Assembly: GCA_001556025.1 (NCBI GenBank)
Contig: LSIB01000003.1
Coordinates: forward strand, 1-64,000
Direction of reading: 5' to 3'
Length of the DNA: 64,000 bases
Origin: Rhizobiales bacterium CCH3-A5
GTDB lineage: Bacteria; Pseudomonadota; Alphaproteobacteria; Rhizobiales; Beijerinckiaceae
Each line of letters begins with the position of its first letter. Position 1 is the first letter of the stretch. Shown here piece after piece: positions 50,982 to 60,024 of this stretch. The notes under the pieces were generated by a model. The model had not been told where the DNA came from, did not search any database, and saw nothing but the letters and a program-made list of their open reading frames with translations. The translations under genes and the position numbers were made by a program.

Positions 50982-51853
50982 CCGCTTTGCCGACATCCGA
51001 GACGACGACCCAGCCTTTGACCGGCTTCGCCGGCATCGCCGACCGCTTCGATCTCTGCCTCTGCGACATCTGGGGCGTGGTCCATAATGGCGTCGCCGCC
51101 CATCGCGAGGCGGTGGAGGCGCTGCTCGCGATGCGCAAGGCGGGCGTCAGTGTCGTGCTGGTGACCAACGCGCCGCGTCCAAACGCCGAGATCAGACGCC
51201 AGCTCGACGGGTTCGGCGTGCCGGGCGACGCCTATGACGCCATCGTCACCTCGGGCGACGTCTGCCGGGGCCTCATCCGGGCGCGGGCCGGCCAGCCCGT
51301 CTACATGCTGGGGCCCGATCGCGACCTGCCGCTGATCGCCGGCCTCGACGCGCCCCGCGTCGCGCCCGATCAGGCGGCCTATGTGCTATGCACCGGTCTG
51401 TTCGACGACGAGACCGAAACCGCTCAGACCTATGCCGGGCTTCTTGCGGATTTCGCGGCGCGCGGCCTGACCCTGATCTGCGCCAATCCCGATCTGGTGG
51501 TCGAGCGTGGCGGGCGCATCGTGCCCTGCGCCGGCTCGCTGGCGCTGGCTTATGAGGAACTGGGCGGGCAGGCGATCTATGCCGGCAAGCCGCATGCGCC
51601 GATCTACGAGGCGGCGCTTGCGCTGGGCGAGGCGGCGCGCGGTTCGACGATCGATCGCGCGCGCATCTGCGGTGTCGGCGACGCCATCCGCACCGACATC
51701 GCCGGGGCCAACGCTTTTGGAGCCGCAAGCGTCATGGTGCTGGCGGGCATCCACGCCCAGGATCTCATGGAAGCGGACTGGGACCGGCGTCACGCCTGGT
51801 TCGCCGACCAGCTCCACAGGCCGCACTACGCCCTGCCCCATCTGGTGTGGTGA
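50963..51853 (+). CDS. TIGR01459 family HAD-type hydrolase
   Basis: A 296-residue haloacid dehalogenase-superfamily protein of the NagD-like TIGR01459 group. HAD motif I is CDIWGVVHNG (Asp nucleophile), motif II VTNAPRP, a basic motif in YAGKPHAPIYEAAL, and motif IV GDAIRTDIAGANAFG. Probably a phosphatase on a sugar or nucleotide phosphate; substrate unknown. The start region is folded into an 11-bp hairpin, and a TTG at 51017 is a possible downstream start. Family members are often encoded beside ribF, as here (1.3 kb away). Confidence 0.85.
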   Translation: MTAMEPSALPTSETTTQPLTGFAGIADRFDLCLCDIWGVVHNGVAAHREAVEALLAMRKAGVSVVLVTNAPRPNAEIRRQLDGFGVPGDAYDAIVTSGDVCRGLIRARAGQPVYMLGPDRDLPLIAGLDAPRVAPDQAAYVLCTGLFDDETETAQTYAGLLADFAARGLTLICANPDLVVERGGRIVPCAGSLALAYEELGGQAIYAGKPHAPIYEAALALGEAARGSTIDRARICGVGDAIRTDIAGANAFGAASVMVLAGIHAQDLMEADWDRRHAWFADQLHRPHYALPHLVW

Positions 51854-51870
51854 AGACGAGCCTCACGACG

Positions 51871-51939
51871 CTGAGGGCGTCGCAAAACGCGCTCCGCCGC
51901 GTCAGACGGCCTCCGGAGTAGCGTTGGCGACACCCTCAG
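51871..51939. repeat. Long hairpin between convergent HAD and cheY genes
   Basis: CTGAGGGCGTCGC (51871-51883) pairs with GCGACACCCTCAG (51927-51939) with one mismatch; AACGC/GCGTT and CTCCG/CGGAG extend the stem inward. The right arm covers the cheY stop codon. It may terminate both genes or be another mobile-type palindrome (a sequence family distinct from A-E). Confidence 0.7.
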
Positions 51940-52319
51940 GCGGCGCAGACGGACTCGATCTTGGTTTTTAGCGTCTGCGCGTTGAACGGCTTGACGATAT
52001 AGTTGTTCACGCCGGCCTTCTTGGCGGCGATGACGTTCTCGGTCTTGGATTCGGCGGTGACGATGATGAAAGGTGTATCCGAGAGCTTTTCTTCCTCGCG
52101 AACGCGGCGCAGAAGCTCGAAGCCGGTCATCGGCTCCATGTTCCAGTCGGAGATCACGAGGCCGTACTTCTTGTCGCGCATCTTCTCGATCGCGGCCGAG
52201 CCGTCCGAGGCGTCGTCGACATTTTCGAACCCGAGCTGCTTCAGCAGGTTGCGGATGATCCGGACCATCGTCTGATAATCGTCGACCACGAGGATCGGCA
52301 TGGAGGGATCGAGAGCCAT
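51936..52319 (-). CDS. Single-domain response regulator (CheY-like)
   Basis: A 127-residue receiver domain with no output domain. The acidic pocket DD (ILVVDDYQTM, Asp13-Asp14 region), the phosphoacceptor Asp in GLVISDWNMEPMTG, the Thr in IIVTAES and the Lys in YIVKPFNAQ are all present. It should shuttle phosphorylation signals, for flagellar switching or as a general stress/cell-cycle relay. No chemotaxis genes are nearby, so its kinase partner is unknown. ATG at 52319 is chosen by domain length; a structured leader precedes it. Confidence 0.9.
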   Translation of the reverse strand: MALDPSMPILVVDDYQTMVRIIRNLLKQLGFENVDDASDGSAAIEKMRDKKYGLVISDWNMEPMTGFELLRRVREEEKLSDTPFIIVTAESKTENVIAAKKAGVNNYIVKPFNAQTLKTKIESVCAA

Positions 52320-52347
52320 TCTGGTGCTCCAAGCGTCGCGGATGCAT

Positions 52348-52391
52348 CGCAGGCGGAAACCTGCGCGACGCCGCCTTCGCAAGGCGGCGTC
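52348..52391 (-). promoter_or_regulatory. Two adjacent hairpins in the cheY leader
   Basis: GACGCCGCCTT/AAGGCGGCGTC (52367-52391, 11-bp perfect stem, 3-nt loop) and CGCAGG/CCTGCG (52348-52365, 6-bp stem, 6-nt loop) lie 29-72 nt upstream of the ATG. They are not followed by a T-tract. A structured 5' untranslated region or an RNA element is likely. Confidence 0.5.
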
Positions 52392-52601
52392 CATAGGTCA
52401 ACGGTCTTAGACCAGCGGCGTTTCAAAGCCGTTAATCGAAAGCCCGAGTGACGCTGGGACAAGGGGGCGGCGAGGGTGGGAACCGCGCGCCGTTCCAAAG
52501 TTCAATGGCGCGGCCGGCAGGCTCGTGAGAGGCTTCGCCGAATGCAATCGATGCGTTATGGTGGCCGCGGGCGCCCCGTTTCGCCAGTCCGGCCGGGAAC
52601 G

Positions 52602-53042
52602 ATGACGAAGACGCTCTATCAGGTCCATGCCTTCGAGGATCTGGCGCTTGGCCAGACCGAGAGCCTGATGCGCACGGTGATGGAGCGCGACGTCTCGCTC
52701 TTCGCCGACCTCTCGGGCGACGCCAATCCGATCCATCTCTGCGACCGCTATGCCGCCAACACCCGCTTCGGCCAGCGCATCGCCCATGGCATGCTGACCG
52801 CGAGCCTGGTCTCTGCGCTGCTCGGCACGAGGCTGCCCGGACCGGGCGCGGTCTATCTCTCGCAGACGCTGACCTTCCTCGCGCCCGTCAAGATCGGCGA
52901 TGTCGTCACCGCGCGCGTCGAGGTGGTCGAACTCGTGGCCGAGCGCCGGCGCGCCCGGCTGTTCTGTGAATGCCTCGTCGATGGCAAGGCGGTGCTGGAG
53001 GGCGAGGCCTGGGTCGCCCTGCCGCCGTCGCGCCCGGCTTGA
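52602..53042 (+). CDS. MaoC family (R)-hydratase/dehydratase
   Basis: A 146-residue hot-dog fold protein of the MaoC/PhaJ type. The hydratase-2 motif is clear in FADLSGDANPIHLCDRYA with the catalytic Asp and His, followed by RFGQRIAHGMLTASL. These enzymes hydrate enoyl-CoA to (R)-3-hydroxyacyl-CoA, feeding polyhydroxyalkanoate or lipid pathways. Start at 52602 (MTKTLYQVHAFEDL) has GGGA upstream; an upstream ATG at 52476 gives an unlikely Arg-rich leader. Co-directional with ribF 73 bp downstream. Confidence 0.87.
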   Translation: MTKTLYQVHAFEDLALGQTESLMRTVMERDVSLFADLSGDANPIHLCDRYAANTRFGQRIAHGMLTASLVSALLGTRLPGPGAVYLSQTLTFLAPVKIGDVVTARVEVVELVAERRRARLFCECLVDGKAVLEGEAWVALPPSRPA

Positions 53043-53115
53043 CGCCTCCGCCGGCTTGGGGCCAAACAGCGCCGCGCGGGGCTTGAAGCCCCGGCATTCC
53101 GGACGCTGAGCCACG

Positions 53116-54099
53116 ATGACATCCCCCGCTGACGCGATTTCGGCCGCGCCGCACACCGCCTTCGTGATCGACCTCGCCAAGCCCGTGCCCGCCAATCTGC
53201 GCGGCGCGGTGCTCGCGCTCGGCAATTTCGACGGCGTCCATCGCGGCCATGCCGAACTGGCGCGCAAGGCGGTCGAACTCGGCGAACAACTGGGCCGCCG
53301 GCCGGCCGCGCTCACCTTCGAGCCGCATCCGCGCAGCGTCTTCAGACCGGACCAGCCGGTGTTCCGGCTGACGCCACCGGCGATCAAGGCCGAGCTTCTG
53401 GCCTCGGTCGGCCTGTATACGACCTTCATCCTGCCCTTCGACCGCGACATCGCCGCGATCGAGGCAAAGGCCTTCATCGACGATCTGCTGCTCGCCACGC
53501 TCGGCGCGACAGGCCTCGTCTGCGGCTACGATTTCCATTTCGGCAAGGGCAGGGCGGGTTCGCCCGAGATGCTGCGGGATCTGTGCGAGCTGGAAGGGGT
53601 GCCCGTCGTCATCGTGCCGCCTTACGCCTTCGCCGGCGAGCCGGTCTCCTCGACGCTGGTGCGCGATGCGCTGGGGCAGGGCGACGTCGCCCGCGCCGCC
53701 GATCTGCTCGGGCGACCGTGGTTAGTGCGCGGAGCCGTCGTTCATGGCGAAAAGCGCGGCCGCGACCTCGGCTATCCCACCGCCAACATGCATCTAGCCC
53801 GCGATTGCCGGCTTGCCCATGGCGTTTATGCCGTCCGCATGCGGATCGACGGCCTCTGGCAGGACGGCGTCGCGAGCTTCGGCAGCCGCCCGACCTTCGA
53901 TGACGGCCCACCGAAACTCGAGACCTTCGTCTTCGATTTTTCCGGCGATCTCTATGGCAAACAGGTCGATGTCGCCTTTGTCGCCTGGCTGCGGCCCGAG
54001 GCCAAGTTCGACACGCTCGACGCGCTGATCGTTCAGATGAACGCTGACAGCGCCGCCGCGCGCGACATCCTGCGCAAAACGCCGCCCTTCCTTCCGTAG
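53116..54099 (+). CDS. ribF: Bifunctional riboflavin kinase / FAD synthetase
   Basis: A 327-residue enzyme making FMN and FAD. The N-terminal nucleotidyltransferase domain has LGNFDGVHRGHAEL, EPHPRSVFRPDQP and CGYDFHFGKGRAGS, followed by SSTLVRDALGQGDV. The C-terminal flavokinase domain has GRDLGYPTANM, GVYAVRMRIDG, and LETFVFDFSGDLYGKQVDV. Length is normal for bacterial RibF. Part of the housekeeping run that leads to ileS. Confidence 0.95.
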   Translation: MTSPADAISAAPHTAFVIDLAKPVPANLRGAVLALGNFDGVHRGHAELARKAVELGEQLGRRPAALTFEPHPRSVFRPDQPVFRLTPPAIKAELLASVGLYTTFILPFDRDIAAIEAKAFIDDLLLATLGATGLVCGYDFHFGKGRAGSPEMLRDLCELEGVPVVIVPPYAFAGEPVSSTLVRDALGQGDVARAADLLGRPWLVRGAVVHGEKRGRDLGYPTANMHLARDCRLAHGVYAVRMRIDGLWQDGVASFGSRPTFDDGPPKLETFVFDFSGDLYGKQVDVAFVAWLRPEAKFDTLDALIVQMNADSAAARDILRKTPPFLP

Positions 54100-54149
54100 G
54101 CTGCCTTTGCTAAAAGCGCTCCATGTCCGCTCATCGCGCCAGAACCAGA

Positions 54150-54223
54150 TCGTCCCGGCGAATTACGGGCCCGGCCGCCGCCTCGCGCTAGACAAGCGCG
54201 GGCGCCAGCGCAGGCCGGGATGA
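54150..54223. repeat. Imperfect inverted repeat upstream of ileS
   Basis: TCGTCCCGGC (54150-54159) and GCCGGGATGA (54214-54223) pair with one mismatch; an inner hairpin CGCGCT/AGCGCG lies at 54184-54200. It resembles the CATCCCGGC-type intergenic palindromes, perhaps a decayed copy. No T-box-like leader is seen before ileS. Confidence 0.55.
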
Positions 54224-54307
54224 CATAAAGCCTTCCCCATTCCATCACGGACTTAAGCGCCGCGCCACCGCAGATGGCCCGCTCGTCCATTGCCCGAGCC
54301 GGACGAC

Positions 54308-57300
54308 ATGACCGACAAGCCAGCCGAGACGATCGACTATTCCAGCACCCTGTTCCTGCCCCAGACCGAGTTTCCGATGCGGGCAGGCCTGCCGCAGCGC
54401 GAGCCCGAACTGCTGGCGCGCTGGGCCAGGATCGACCTCTACCGCAAGCTGCGCGAGGCGGCTGCCGGCCGCGACCGCTTCATCCTGCATGACGGGCCGC
54501 CCTATGCGAACGGCAACATCCATATCGGCCATGCGCTCAACAAGGTGCTTAAGGATCTCGTCGCGCGCTCGCAGCAGATGCTCGGCTTCGACTCCAACTA
54601 CGTGCCGGGCTGGGACTGCCACGGCCTGCCGATCGAGTGGAAGATCGAGGAGCAGTACCGCGCCAAGGGGCTGAACAAGGACGACGTGCCGGTCGTCGAG
54701 TTCCGGAAAGAGTGCCGCGCCTTCGCCGAGCACTGGGTTTCGGTGCAGCGCGAGGAGTTCAAGCGGCTGGGCGTCGAGGGCGACTGGGACGATCCCTACC
54801 TGACCATGGCCTATGGGGCCGAGGCGCAGATCGCCCGCGAGATCATGAAATTCGCCGAGACAGGGCAGCTCTATCGCGGCTCCAAGCCGGTGATGTGGTC
54901 GGTCGTCGAGAAGACCGCGCTGGCCGAGGCGGAGGTCGAGTATGAGGAGCACACGAGCGATACGGTGTTCGTGGCGTTTCCGGTAAAGACACCGTTGTCT
55001 AGCTTGGACGCTGGCAACGACGACGCATCGCCGGCCGACATCTCCGATGCATCGATTGTGATCTGGACGACTACCCCGTGGACCATGCCCGGCAACCGAG
55101 CAATCTCATACTCAGACCGCATTGAGTATGGCCTTTACGAGGTTACCGAGGCCGCATCAGACAACTGGGCGAAGGTCGGCTCGGCATACATCGTTGCCGA
55201 CAAGCTAGCTGACAGCATGTTCAAGGCTGCTCGCGTAGGCTCTTACAAGCGCATTGGCAGCGTAAATCCATCGGTCTTCGACGGAATGCGCTGCAGCCAT
55301 CCGCTAGCAAATGGGCTGCTACTGAGCACCTCCGGTGAGATGGTTCAGGCGAGCTCGATCGCAGCTTATCAGTTTGACGTCCCACTGTTGAATGGCGACC
55401 ACGTCACCGACGAGGCCGGAACGGGCTTCGTCCACACCGCGCCTGGCCATGGCCGCGAAGACTTCGACATTTGGATGGCCAACAAGCGTGAGCTGGAGCA
55501 TCCGGAGGGTGGCGAAGAGCCCATCGACACGCACATCCCCTACACCGTCGACGCCGATGGCCGCTTCACCAAGGACGCGCCGGGCTTCGAGGGTGCGCAG
55601 GTCATCACCGACAAGGGCGAGAAGGGCGACGCCAACGAGGCCGTCATCAAGGCGCTCGCCGCCTCCGGCAACCTCGTCGCGCGCGGCCGCCTCAAGCACC
55701 AGTACCCGCATAGCTGGCGCTCGAAGAAGCCGGTCATCTTCCGCAACACGCCGCAATGGTTCATCGCCATGGACAAGGGCGTGGATGCGCTCGGCAACCG
55801 CACCCTGCGCGAGGTCGCGCTCGGCGCGATCAAGGATACCCAATGGGTCCCCGCCGCCGGCGAGAACCGCATCAATGGCATGATCGCCAACCGCCCGGAC
55901 TGGGTGGTGTCGCGCCAGCGCGCCTGGGGCGTGCCGATCACCGTCTTCGTCGAGAAGGAGACCGGCGCGATCCTGGTCGACGCGAAGGTCAACACGGCAA
56001 TAGCCGAGGCCTTCGAGGCGGAAGGGGCCGACGCCTGGTTCACCGACACCGACGGCGCGCGCTTCCTGAAACCCTTCGGCTATGACCCTGCGAACTACGA
56101 GCGCGTGACCGACGTGCTCGACGTCTGGTTCGATTCGGGCTCGACCCACGCGTTCACGCTGGAGAAGCGGGCCGATCTGCGCGCCCGCCGGCGCGGCGAC
56201 GGCGGCAACGACCGCGTGATGTATCTCGAAGGTTCCGACCAGCATCGCGGCTGGTTCCATTCCTCGCTGCTGGAAAGCTGCGGCACGCGCGGCCGCGCGC
56301 CCTATGACATCGTGCTGACGCACGGCTTCTGCCTCGACGAGAAGGGCGAGAAGATGTCGAAGTCGAAGGGCAACGTCACCGCACCGCAGGACATCATCAA
56401 GGATTCAGGGGCCGACATCCTGCGCCTCTGGGTCGCGGCGGCGGACTATTCCGACGATCTGCGCATCGGCAAGGAAATCCTGAAAACCTTCGTCGAGACC
56501 TATCGCAAGCTGCGCAACACGACGCGCTGGATGCTCGGCACGCTCGCCCATTTTAGCGAGGACATCCGCGTCGCCGAGGCGCAGACCATGCCGGAGCTGG
56601 AGCGGCTGATGCTGCACCGGCTGGCCGAACTCGGGCCCCAGGTCGAGGAGGCCTACGCGACCTACGACTACAAGAAGGTCGTGAACCTGCTCTCGCAGTT
56701 CATGAACACCGAGCTCTCGGCCTTCTATTTCGACATCCGCAAGGACGCGCTCTATTGCGATCCCCTGTCGAGCCATGTCCGCAAGAGCGCGCTGACCGTG
56801 GTCGATCACCTGTTTTCCTGCCTCGCCACCTGGCTCGCGCCGATCCTCGTCTTCACCACGGAAGAGGCCTGGCTCGAGCGCTATCCGGAGCAGAAGAGCC
56901 TCGACGGCTCGGTCCATCTCGAACTCTTCGCCAAGGCTCCCGAAGCTTGGCTCGATCCCGAGCTCGCCGAGCGCTGGGGAAAAATCCGGAAAGTCCGCCG
57001 CGTCGTCACCGGCGCGCTCGAACTGGAGCGCGCCGCCAAGCGGCTGGGCTCCTCGCTCGAAGCCGCGCCGGAGGTCTTCGTCAGCGATCCCGACCTGTTC
57101 GCGGCGCTCTCGGGAGCCGATCTCGCCGAGATCAGCATCACCTCAGGCGTCGTGGTCAGGAACGGCGAAGGCACGGCCGAGGCTTTCCGGCTGCCGGATG
57201 TGCCCGGCGTCGCGGTTCTGCCGGCGCGTGCCAGCGGCGTGAAATGCGCCCGCTCGTGGAAGTATTTCGACCCCGCGACCGCCGACCCGGACTGGCCGGC

Positions 57301-57355
57301 GGTGACGCCGCGCGATGCCAAGGCGCTGCGCGAACTCGGAACGCGCGCGGCATGA
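54308..57355 (+). CDS. ileS: Isoleucyl-tRNA synthetase
   Basis: A 1015-residue class Ia synthetase charging tRNA-Ile. HIGH is at residues 72-75 ([10 protein letters not shown]) and KMSKS at 682-686. The CP1 editing domain carries [13 protein letters not shown] and [18 protein letters not shown], and the anticodon-binding domain follows (WMLGTLAHF onward). ATG 54308 is used; a TTG 18 nt upstream is possible. Codons in 54961-55380 are unusually A/T-ended and GC falls to about 57% by my count, against about 70% further downstream (55561-55680), so the editing domain may have been replaced by recombination. The lspA start overlaps its stop. Confidence 0.95.
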   Translation: MTDKPAETIDYSSTLFLPQTEFPMRAGLPQREPELLARWARIDLYRKLREAAAGRDRFILHDGPPYANGNIHIGHALNKVLKDLVARSQQMLGFDSNYVPGWDCHGLPIEWKIEEQYRAKGLNKDDVPVVEFRKECRAFAEHWVSVQREEFKRLGVEGDWDDPYLTMAYGAEAQIAREIMKFAETGQLYRGSKPVMWSVVEKTALAEAEVEYEEHTSDTVFVAFPVKTPLSSLDAGNDDASPADISDASIVIWTTTPWTMPGNRAISYSDRIEYGLYEVTEAASDNWAKVGSAYIVADKLADSMFKAARVGSYKRIGSVNPSVFDGMRCSHPLANGLLLSTSGEMVQASSIAAYQFDVPLLNGDHVTDEAGTGFVHTAPGHGREDFDIWMANKRELEHPEGGEEPIDTHIPYTVDADGRFTKDAPGFEGAQVITDKGEKGDANEAVIKALAASGNLVARGRLKHQYPHSWRSKKPVIFRNTPQWFIAMDKGVDALGNRTLREVALGAIKDTQWVPAAGENRINGMIANRPDWVVSRQRAWGVPITVFVEKETGAILVDAKVNTAIAEAFEAEGADAWFTDTDGARFLKPFGYDPANYERVTDVLDVWFDSGSTHAFTLEKRADLRARRRGDGGNDRVMYLEGSDQHRGWFHSSLLESCGTRGRAPYDIVLTHGFCLDEKGEKMSKSKGNVTAPQDIIKDSGADILRLWVAAADYSDDLRIGKEILKTFVETYRKLRNTTRWMLGTLAHFSEDIRVAEAQTMPELERLMLHRLAELGPQVEEAYATYDYKKVVNLLSQFMNTELSAFYFDIRKDALYCDPLSSHVRKSALTVVDHLFSCLATWLAPILVFTTEEAWLERYPEQKSLDGSVHLELFAKAPEAWLDPELAERWGKIRKVRRVVTGALELERAAKRLGSSLEAAPEVFVSDPDLFAALSGADLAEISITSGVVVRNGEGTAEAFRLPDVPGVAVLPARASGVKCARSWKYFDPATADPDWPAVTPRDAKALRELGTRAA

Positions 57356-57834
57356 ACCCCACCCGACGCCTCGGCCTCGCCATCGTCGTGATCGTCTTCG
57401 CGCTCGATCAGGCGAGCAAGCTCTGGCTGTTGTTTTCGGTCGGCCTTGCCGAGAACGGCCCCTTTTCCGTGCTGCCTTTCATGGATATCGTGTTGGCCTG
57501 GAACCGGGGCATCTCCTACGGGCTGTTCCAGCAATACAGCGATCTCGGGCGCTGGGGACTGGTCGCGATCTCCTTCATCGCCGCGGTCTGGCTCGGGCGC
57601 TGGATGTGGCGCGAGCCGCGCCGGCTGACCGTCGTCGCGCTGGCGCTGATCATCGGCGGCGCGCTCGGCAACGGCGTCGATCGCGCGGTCTACGGCGCGG
57701 TCGTCGACTTCGTCCACCTGCATTGGGGCCGCTTTAGCTGGTACATCTTCAACGTTGCCGATGCGGCCATCGTTGTCGGGGTCGCCGCGCTCCTGTATGA
57801 ATCGTTCCGCCCGGCTGCTAAGGCTGCGAGCTGA
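57352..57834 (+). CDS. lspA: Lipoprotein signal peptidase
   Basis: A 160-residue aspartic protease of the inner membrane that removes signal peptides from prolipoproteins. Four helices are evident (ending [13 protein letters not shown], catalytic Asp; [16 protein letters not shown], second Asp). The conserved NRGISYGLF is present. ATGA overlap with ileS means the two are co-translated, the usual arrangement. Confidence 0.95.
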   Translation: MNPTRRLGLAIVVIVFALDQASKLWLLFSVGLAENGPFSVLPFMDIVLAWNRGISYGLFQQYSDLGRWGLVAISFIAAVWLGRWMWREPRRLTVVALALIIGGALGNGVDRAVYGAVVDFVHLHWGRFSWYIFNVADAAIVVGVAALLYESFRPAAKAAS

Positions 57835-57913
57835 AAAGCGGACTTCGCCATCGTTTCGCCGCGCGCATGCGATTGAGACGCAGGGCCAAGGATCGTCCAA
57901 GGGAGATTACCAG

Positions 57914-58552
57914 ATGGCAAATCGCGCTTCGCGTGTTCTGCTCGCCGGCGGCCTGCTGATTGCGGCGCAGCCCGCCTTCGCCCAGGAAGGCCTGCTCTTC
58001 AAGAACATCATGGAAGGCGTCATCGGCAAGCGCGGCGGCGAGGACATCGAGTATCGCGAGCGCCCGCCGCTGGTCGTTCCGCCCGGCTCGGCCCTGCCGC
58101 GCCCGCAGGAGCCCGCCAGCGCCCGCACCGCCGCTTGGCCCAACGACCCCGACGTCGCGCGTCGCAGGGAGGCCGCCGAGGCGCGCATCCTGCCCTTCAC
58201 CGAAAGCGAGAAGACGCGCAACAACGCCTGGCTGAACCAGACCGAGCTTCGTCGCGGCCCGGCGGCGCGCGCCACGGGCCGCCCGGTCGTGGTCGAGGAA
58301 CTCAGCAACTCCAACAACCAGATCGAGCCGATCCGCCGCGCCAAGGAGGAGGCCGCCCGCCGTGGCCAGGAGGATCTGGCGCAGCTCAACTACGGCTCCG
58401 AGCCGCCGCGCCGCCTGCTGACCGAGCCGCCGGTCGGCTACCGCCGCCCCGCAGGCTCCGCCCCGGTCGGCCCCGGCCAGAGCGGCCCGCAGGAGGACAA
58501 GCAGGCCGTCGGCCAGCGCGAATTCCTGATCGGCACGACGCCGCTGCAATAG
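57914..58552 (+). CDS. Conserved secreted protein of unknown function
   Basis: A 212-residue protein with a signal peptide (RVLLAGGLLIAAQPAFAQ). The mature N-terminus LFKNIMEGVIGKRGGEDIEYRERPPLVVPPG is reminiscent of a Hyphomicrobiales family regularly encoded between lspA and the M16 peptidases; the rest is Pro/Arg-rich, low-complexity and likely disordered, ending QREFLIGTTPLQ. A link to outer-membrane assembly (BamF-like DUF3035 proteins have a similar ERxPLxVPP pattern) is possible but not demonstrated. GGGAG precedes ATG 57914. Confidence 0.72.
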   Translation: MANRASRVLLAGGLLIAAQPAFAQEGLLFKNIMEGVIGKRGGEDIEYRERPPLVVPPGSALPRPQEPASARTAAWPNDPDVARRREAAEARILPFTESEKTRNNAWLNQTELRRGPAARATGRPVVVEELSNSNNQIEPIRRAKEEAARRGQEDLAQLNYGSEPPRRLLTEPPVGYRRPAGSAPVGPGQSGPQEDKQAVGQREFLIGTTPLQ

Positions 58553-58672
58553 GCTGGCCTGCGCGTCCGCTATCGGCCCCCCGCGCCTCTGGCGCGAGGG
58601 CGTTCGCAGCCCTATTTCGCATGATGCGCCGGCCCCGGCGTGTCCGCCATCAGGAGACGGCGCAAGGTGAAC

Positions 58673-59959
58673 ATGCATTCGCGTCCGAGCCAGGCCGCCC
58701 AGCCCGTGGAATCCTTCCGGCTGGAGAACGGGCTGGCCGTTGTCGTCGTTCCCGACCGGCGCGCTCCCGTCGTCACCCACATGGTCTGGTATCGCAACGG
58801 CTCCGCCGACGATCCGGCGGGCAAGTCCGGCATCGCCCATTTTCTCGAACATCTGATGTTCAAGGGCACGGCCAAATGGCCGGCGGGCGAATTCTCCAAG
58901 ATCGTCGCCGGTTTCGGCGGGCAGGAGAACGCCTTCACCTCCTTCGACTACACCGCCTATTTCCAGCGCGTTCCGAAGCAGCACCTGCGCGCCATGATGG
59001 ATTACGAGGCCGACCGGATGACCGGCCTCGCCTTCGAGGAGAGCGTCGTCGGGCCCGAGCGCGACGTGGTGCTCGAAGAGCGTAAGATGCGCGTCGATTC
59101 CGACCCGGCCGCCCAGCTCGGCGAGGAGTTCTCCTCGGCGCTGTTCGTGCATCACCCTTACGGCACGCCGATCATCGGCTGGGAGCACGAGATCGAAGGT
59201 CTCGATCGGCAGGACGCCTTCGCCTATTACCAGCGCTTCTACACGCCCGCAAACGCGATCCTTGTGGTCGCCGGCGACACCGACGCGGCCGAGGTGCGCG
59301 CTCTGGCCGAGGCGAGCTACGGCGCGATACCCGCGCGCGGCGAGATGCCGGTTCGCAAGCGGCCGGCCGAGCCCGATCCGCGCGCCGCGCGCCGCGTCGC
59401 ATTGTCCGACCCGCGCGTGCATCAGCCCTCGCTCAGGCGCGGCTGGCTGACGCCGACCTACAATGCGGGCGAGCGGACAGAGGTGTTCGCGCTGGAGATC
59501 GCAGCCGAGATCCTCGGCGGCGGCACGACCTCGCGGCTCTATCGCAGCCTCTGCGTCGAGCAGGAGATCGCGGCGGGGGCCAGCGCCTATTTCATGGGTT
59601 CGATGGTCGATCGCGCCGCCTTCCAGATCTCGGTCAGTCCGCGTCCGGGTGTCGGGATGGACGTGCTGGAGGCCGGGCTTGACGCGGCGCTGGCGCTCTT
59701 TCTCGCCGAGGGGCCGAGCGAGATCGAACTCACGCGCGCTAAAACGCGCCTGATCGCCGAGACGATCTTCGCGCGCGACAACCAGTCCTCGCTGGCGCGC
59801 ACCTTCGGTGCGTCGCTTGCCGTGGGCGAGACGGTCGAGGACGTACTCGCCTGGCCGGACCGGATCGAGACCGTCACCCGCAACGCCGTCATCGAGGCCG
59901 TGCGCCGCTATCTCAGGCCCGACCGCTCGGTCACCGGCCTCTTGCTGCCGGCGGCCTGA
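58673..59959 (+). CDS. M16 family zinc peptidase (active subunit)
   Basis: A 428-residue pitrilysin-family peptidase. The inverted zinc motif HxxEH is intact (HFLEH, His56, Glu59, His60), and VLEERKMRVDSDPAAQ provides the downstream Glu region. It pairs with the motif-less M16 protein that follows, as in two-subunit MPP-like peptidases (PqqF/YmxG-type). ATG 58673 is preferred, with AAGGTGA upstream; ATG 58640 is also possible. No clear signal peptide. Confidence 0.88.
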   Translation: MHSRPSQAAQPVESFRLENGLAVVVVPDRRAPVVTHMVWYRNGSADDPAGKSGIAHFLEHLMFKGTAKWPAGEFSKIVAGFGGQENAFTSFDYTAYFQRVPKQHLRAMMDYEADRMTGLAFEESVVGPERDVVLEERKMRVDSDPAAQLGEEFSSALFVHHPYGTPIIGWEHEIEGLDRQDAFAYYQRFYTPANAILVVAGDTDAAEVRALAEASYGAIPARGEMPVRKRPAEPDPRAARRVALSDPRVHQPSLRRGWLTPTYNAGERTEVFALEIAAEILGGGTTSRLYRSLCVEQEIAAGASAYFMGSMVDRAAFQISVSPRPGVGMDVLEAGLDAALALFLAEGPSEIELTRAKTRLIAETIFARDNQSSLARTFGASLAVGETVEDVLAWPDRIETVTRNAVIEAVRRYLRPDRSVTGLLLPAA

Positions 59960-60024
59960 TCCGATTCAAGCCTGCCTCTCAATCTTCGTGGGGCGGCCAT
60001 GATCGCCGCCGACAGGAACTCCCC

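Noticed and set aside
48216..50996. Minus-strand open frame of about 920 codons spanning two real plus-strand genes
   Set aside because: Crosses an intergenic region and two genes with clear domains; no homology-like motifs.
53043..53115. FMN riboswitch before ribF
   Set aside because: The 73-bp gap is too short for the conserved FMN aptamer and shows none of its sequence blocks.
54100..54307. T-box or other leader element before ileS
   Set aside because: No T-box bulge sequence or specifier-loop pattern is visible; only an imperfect palindrome is present.
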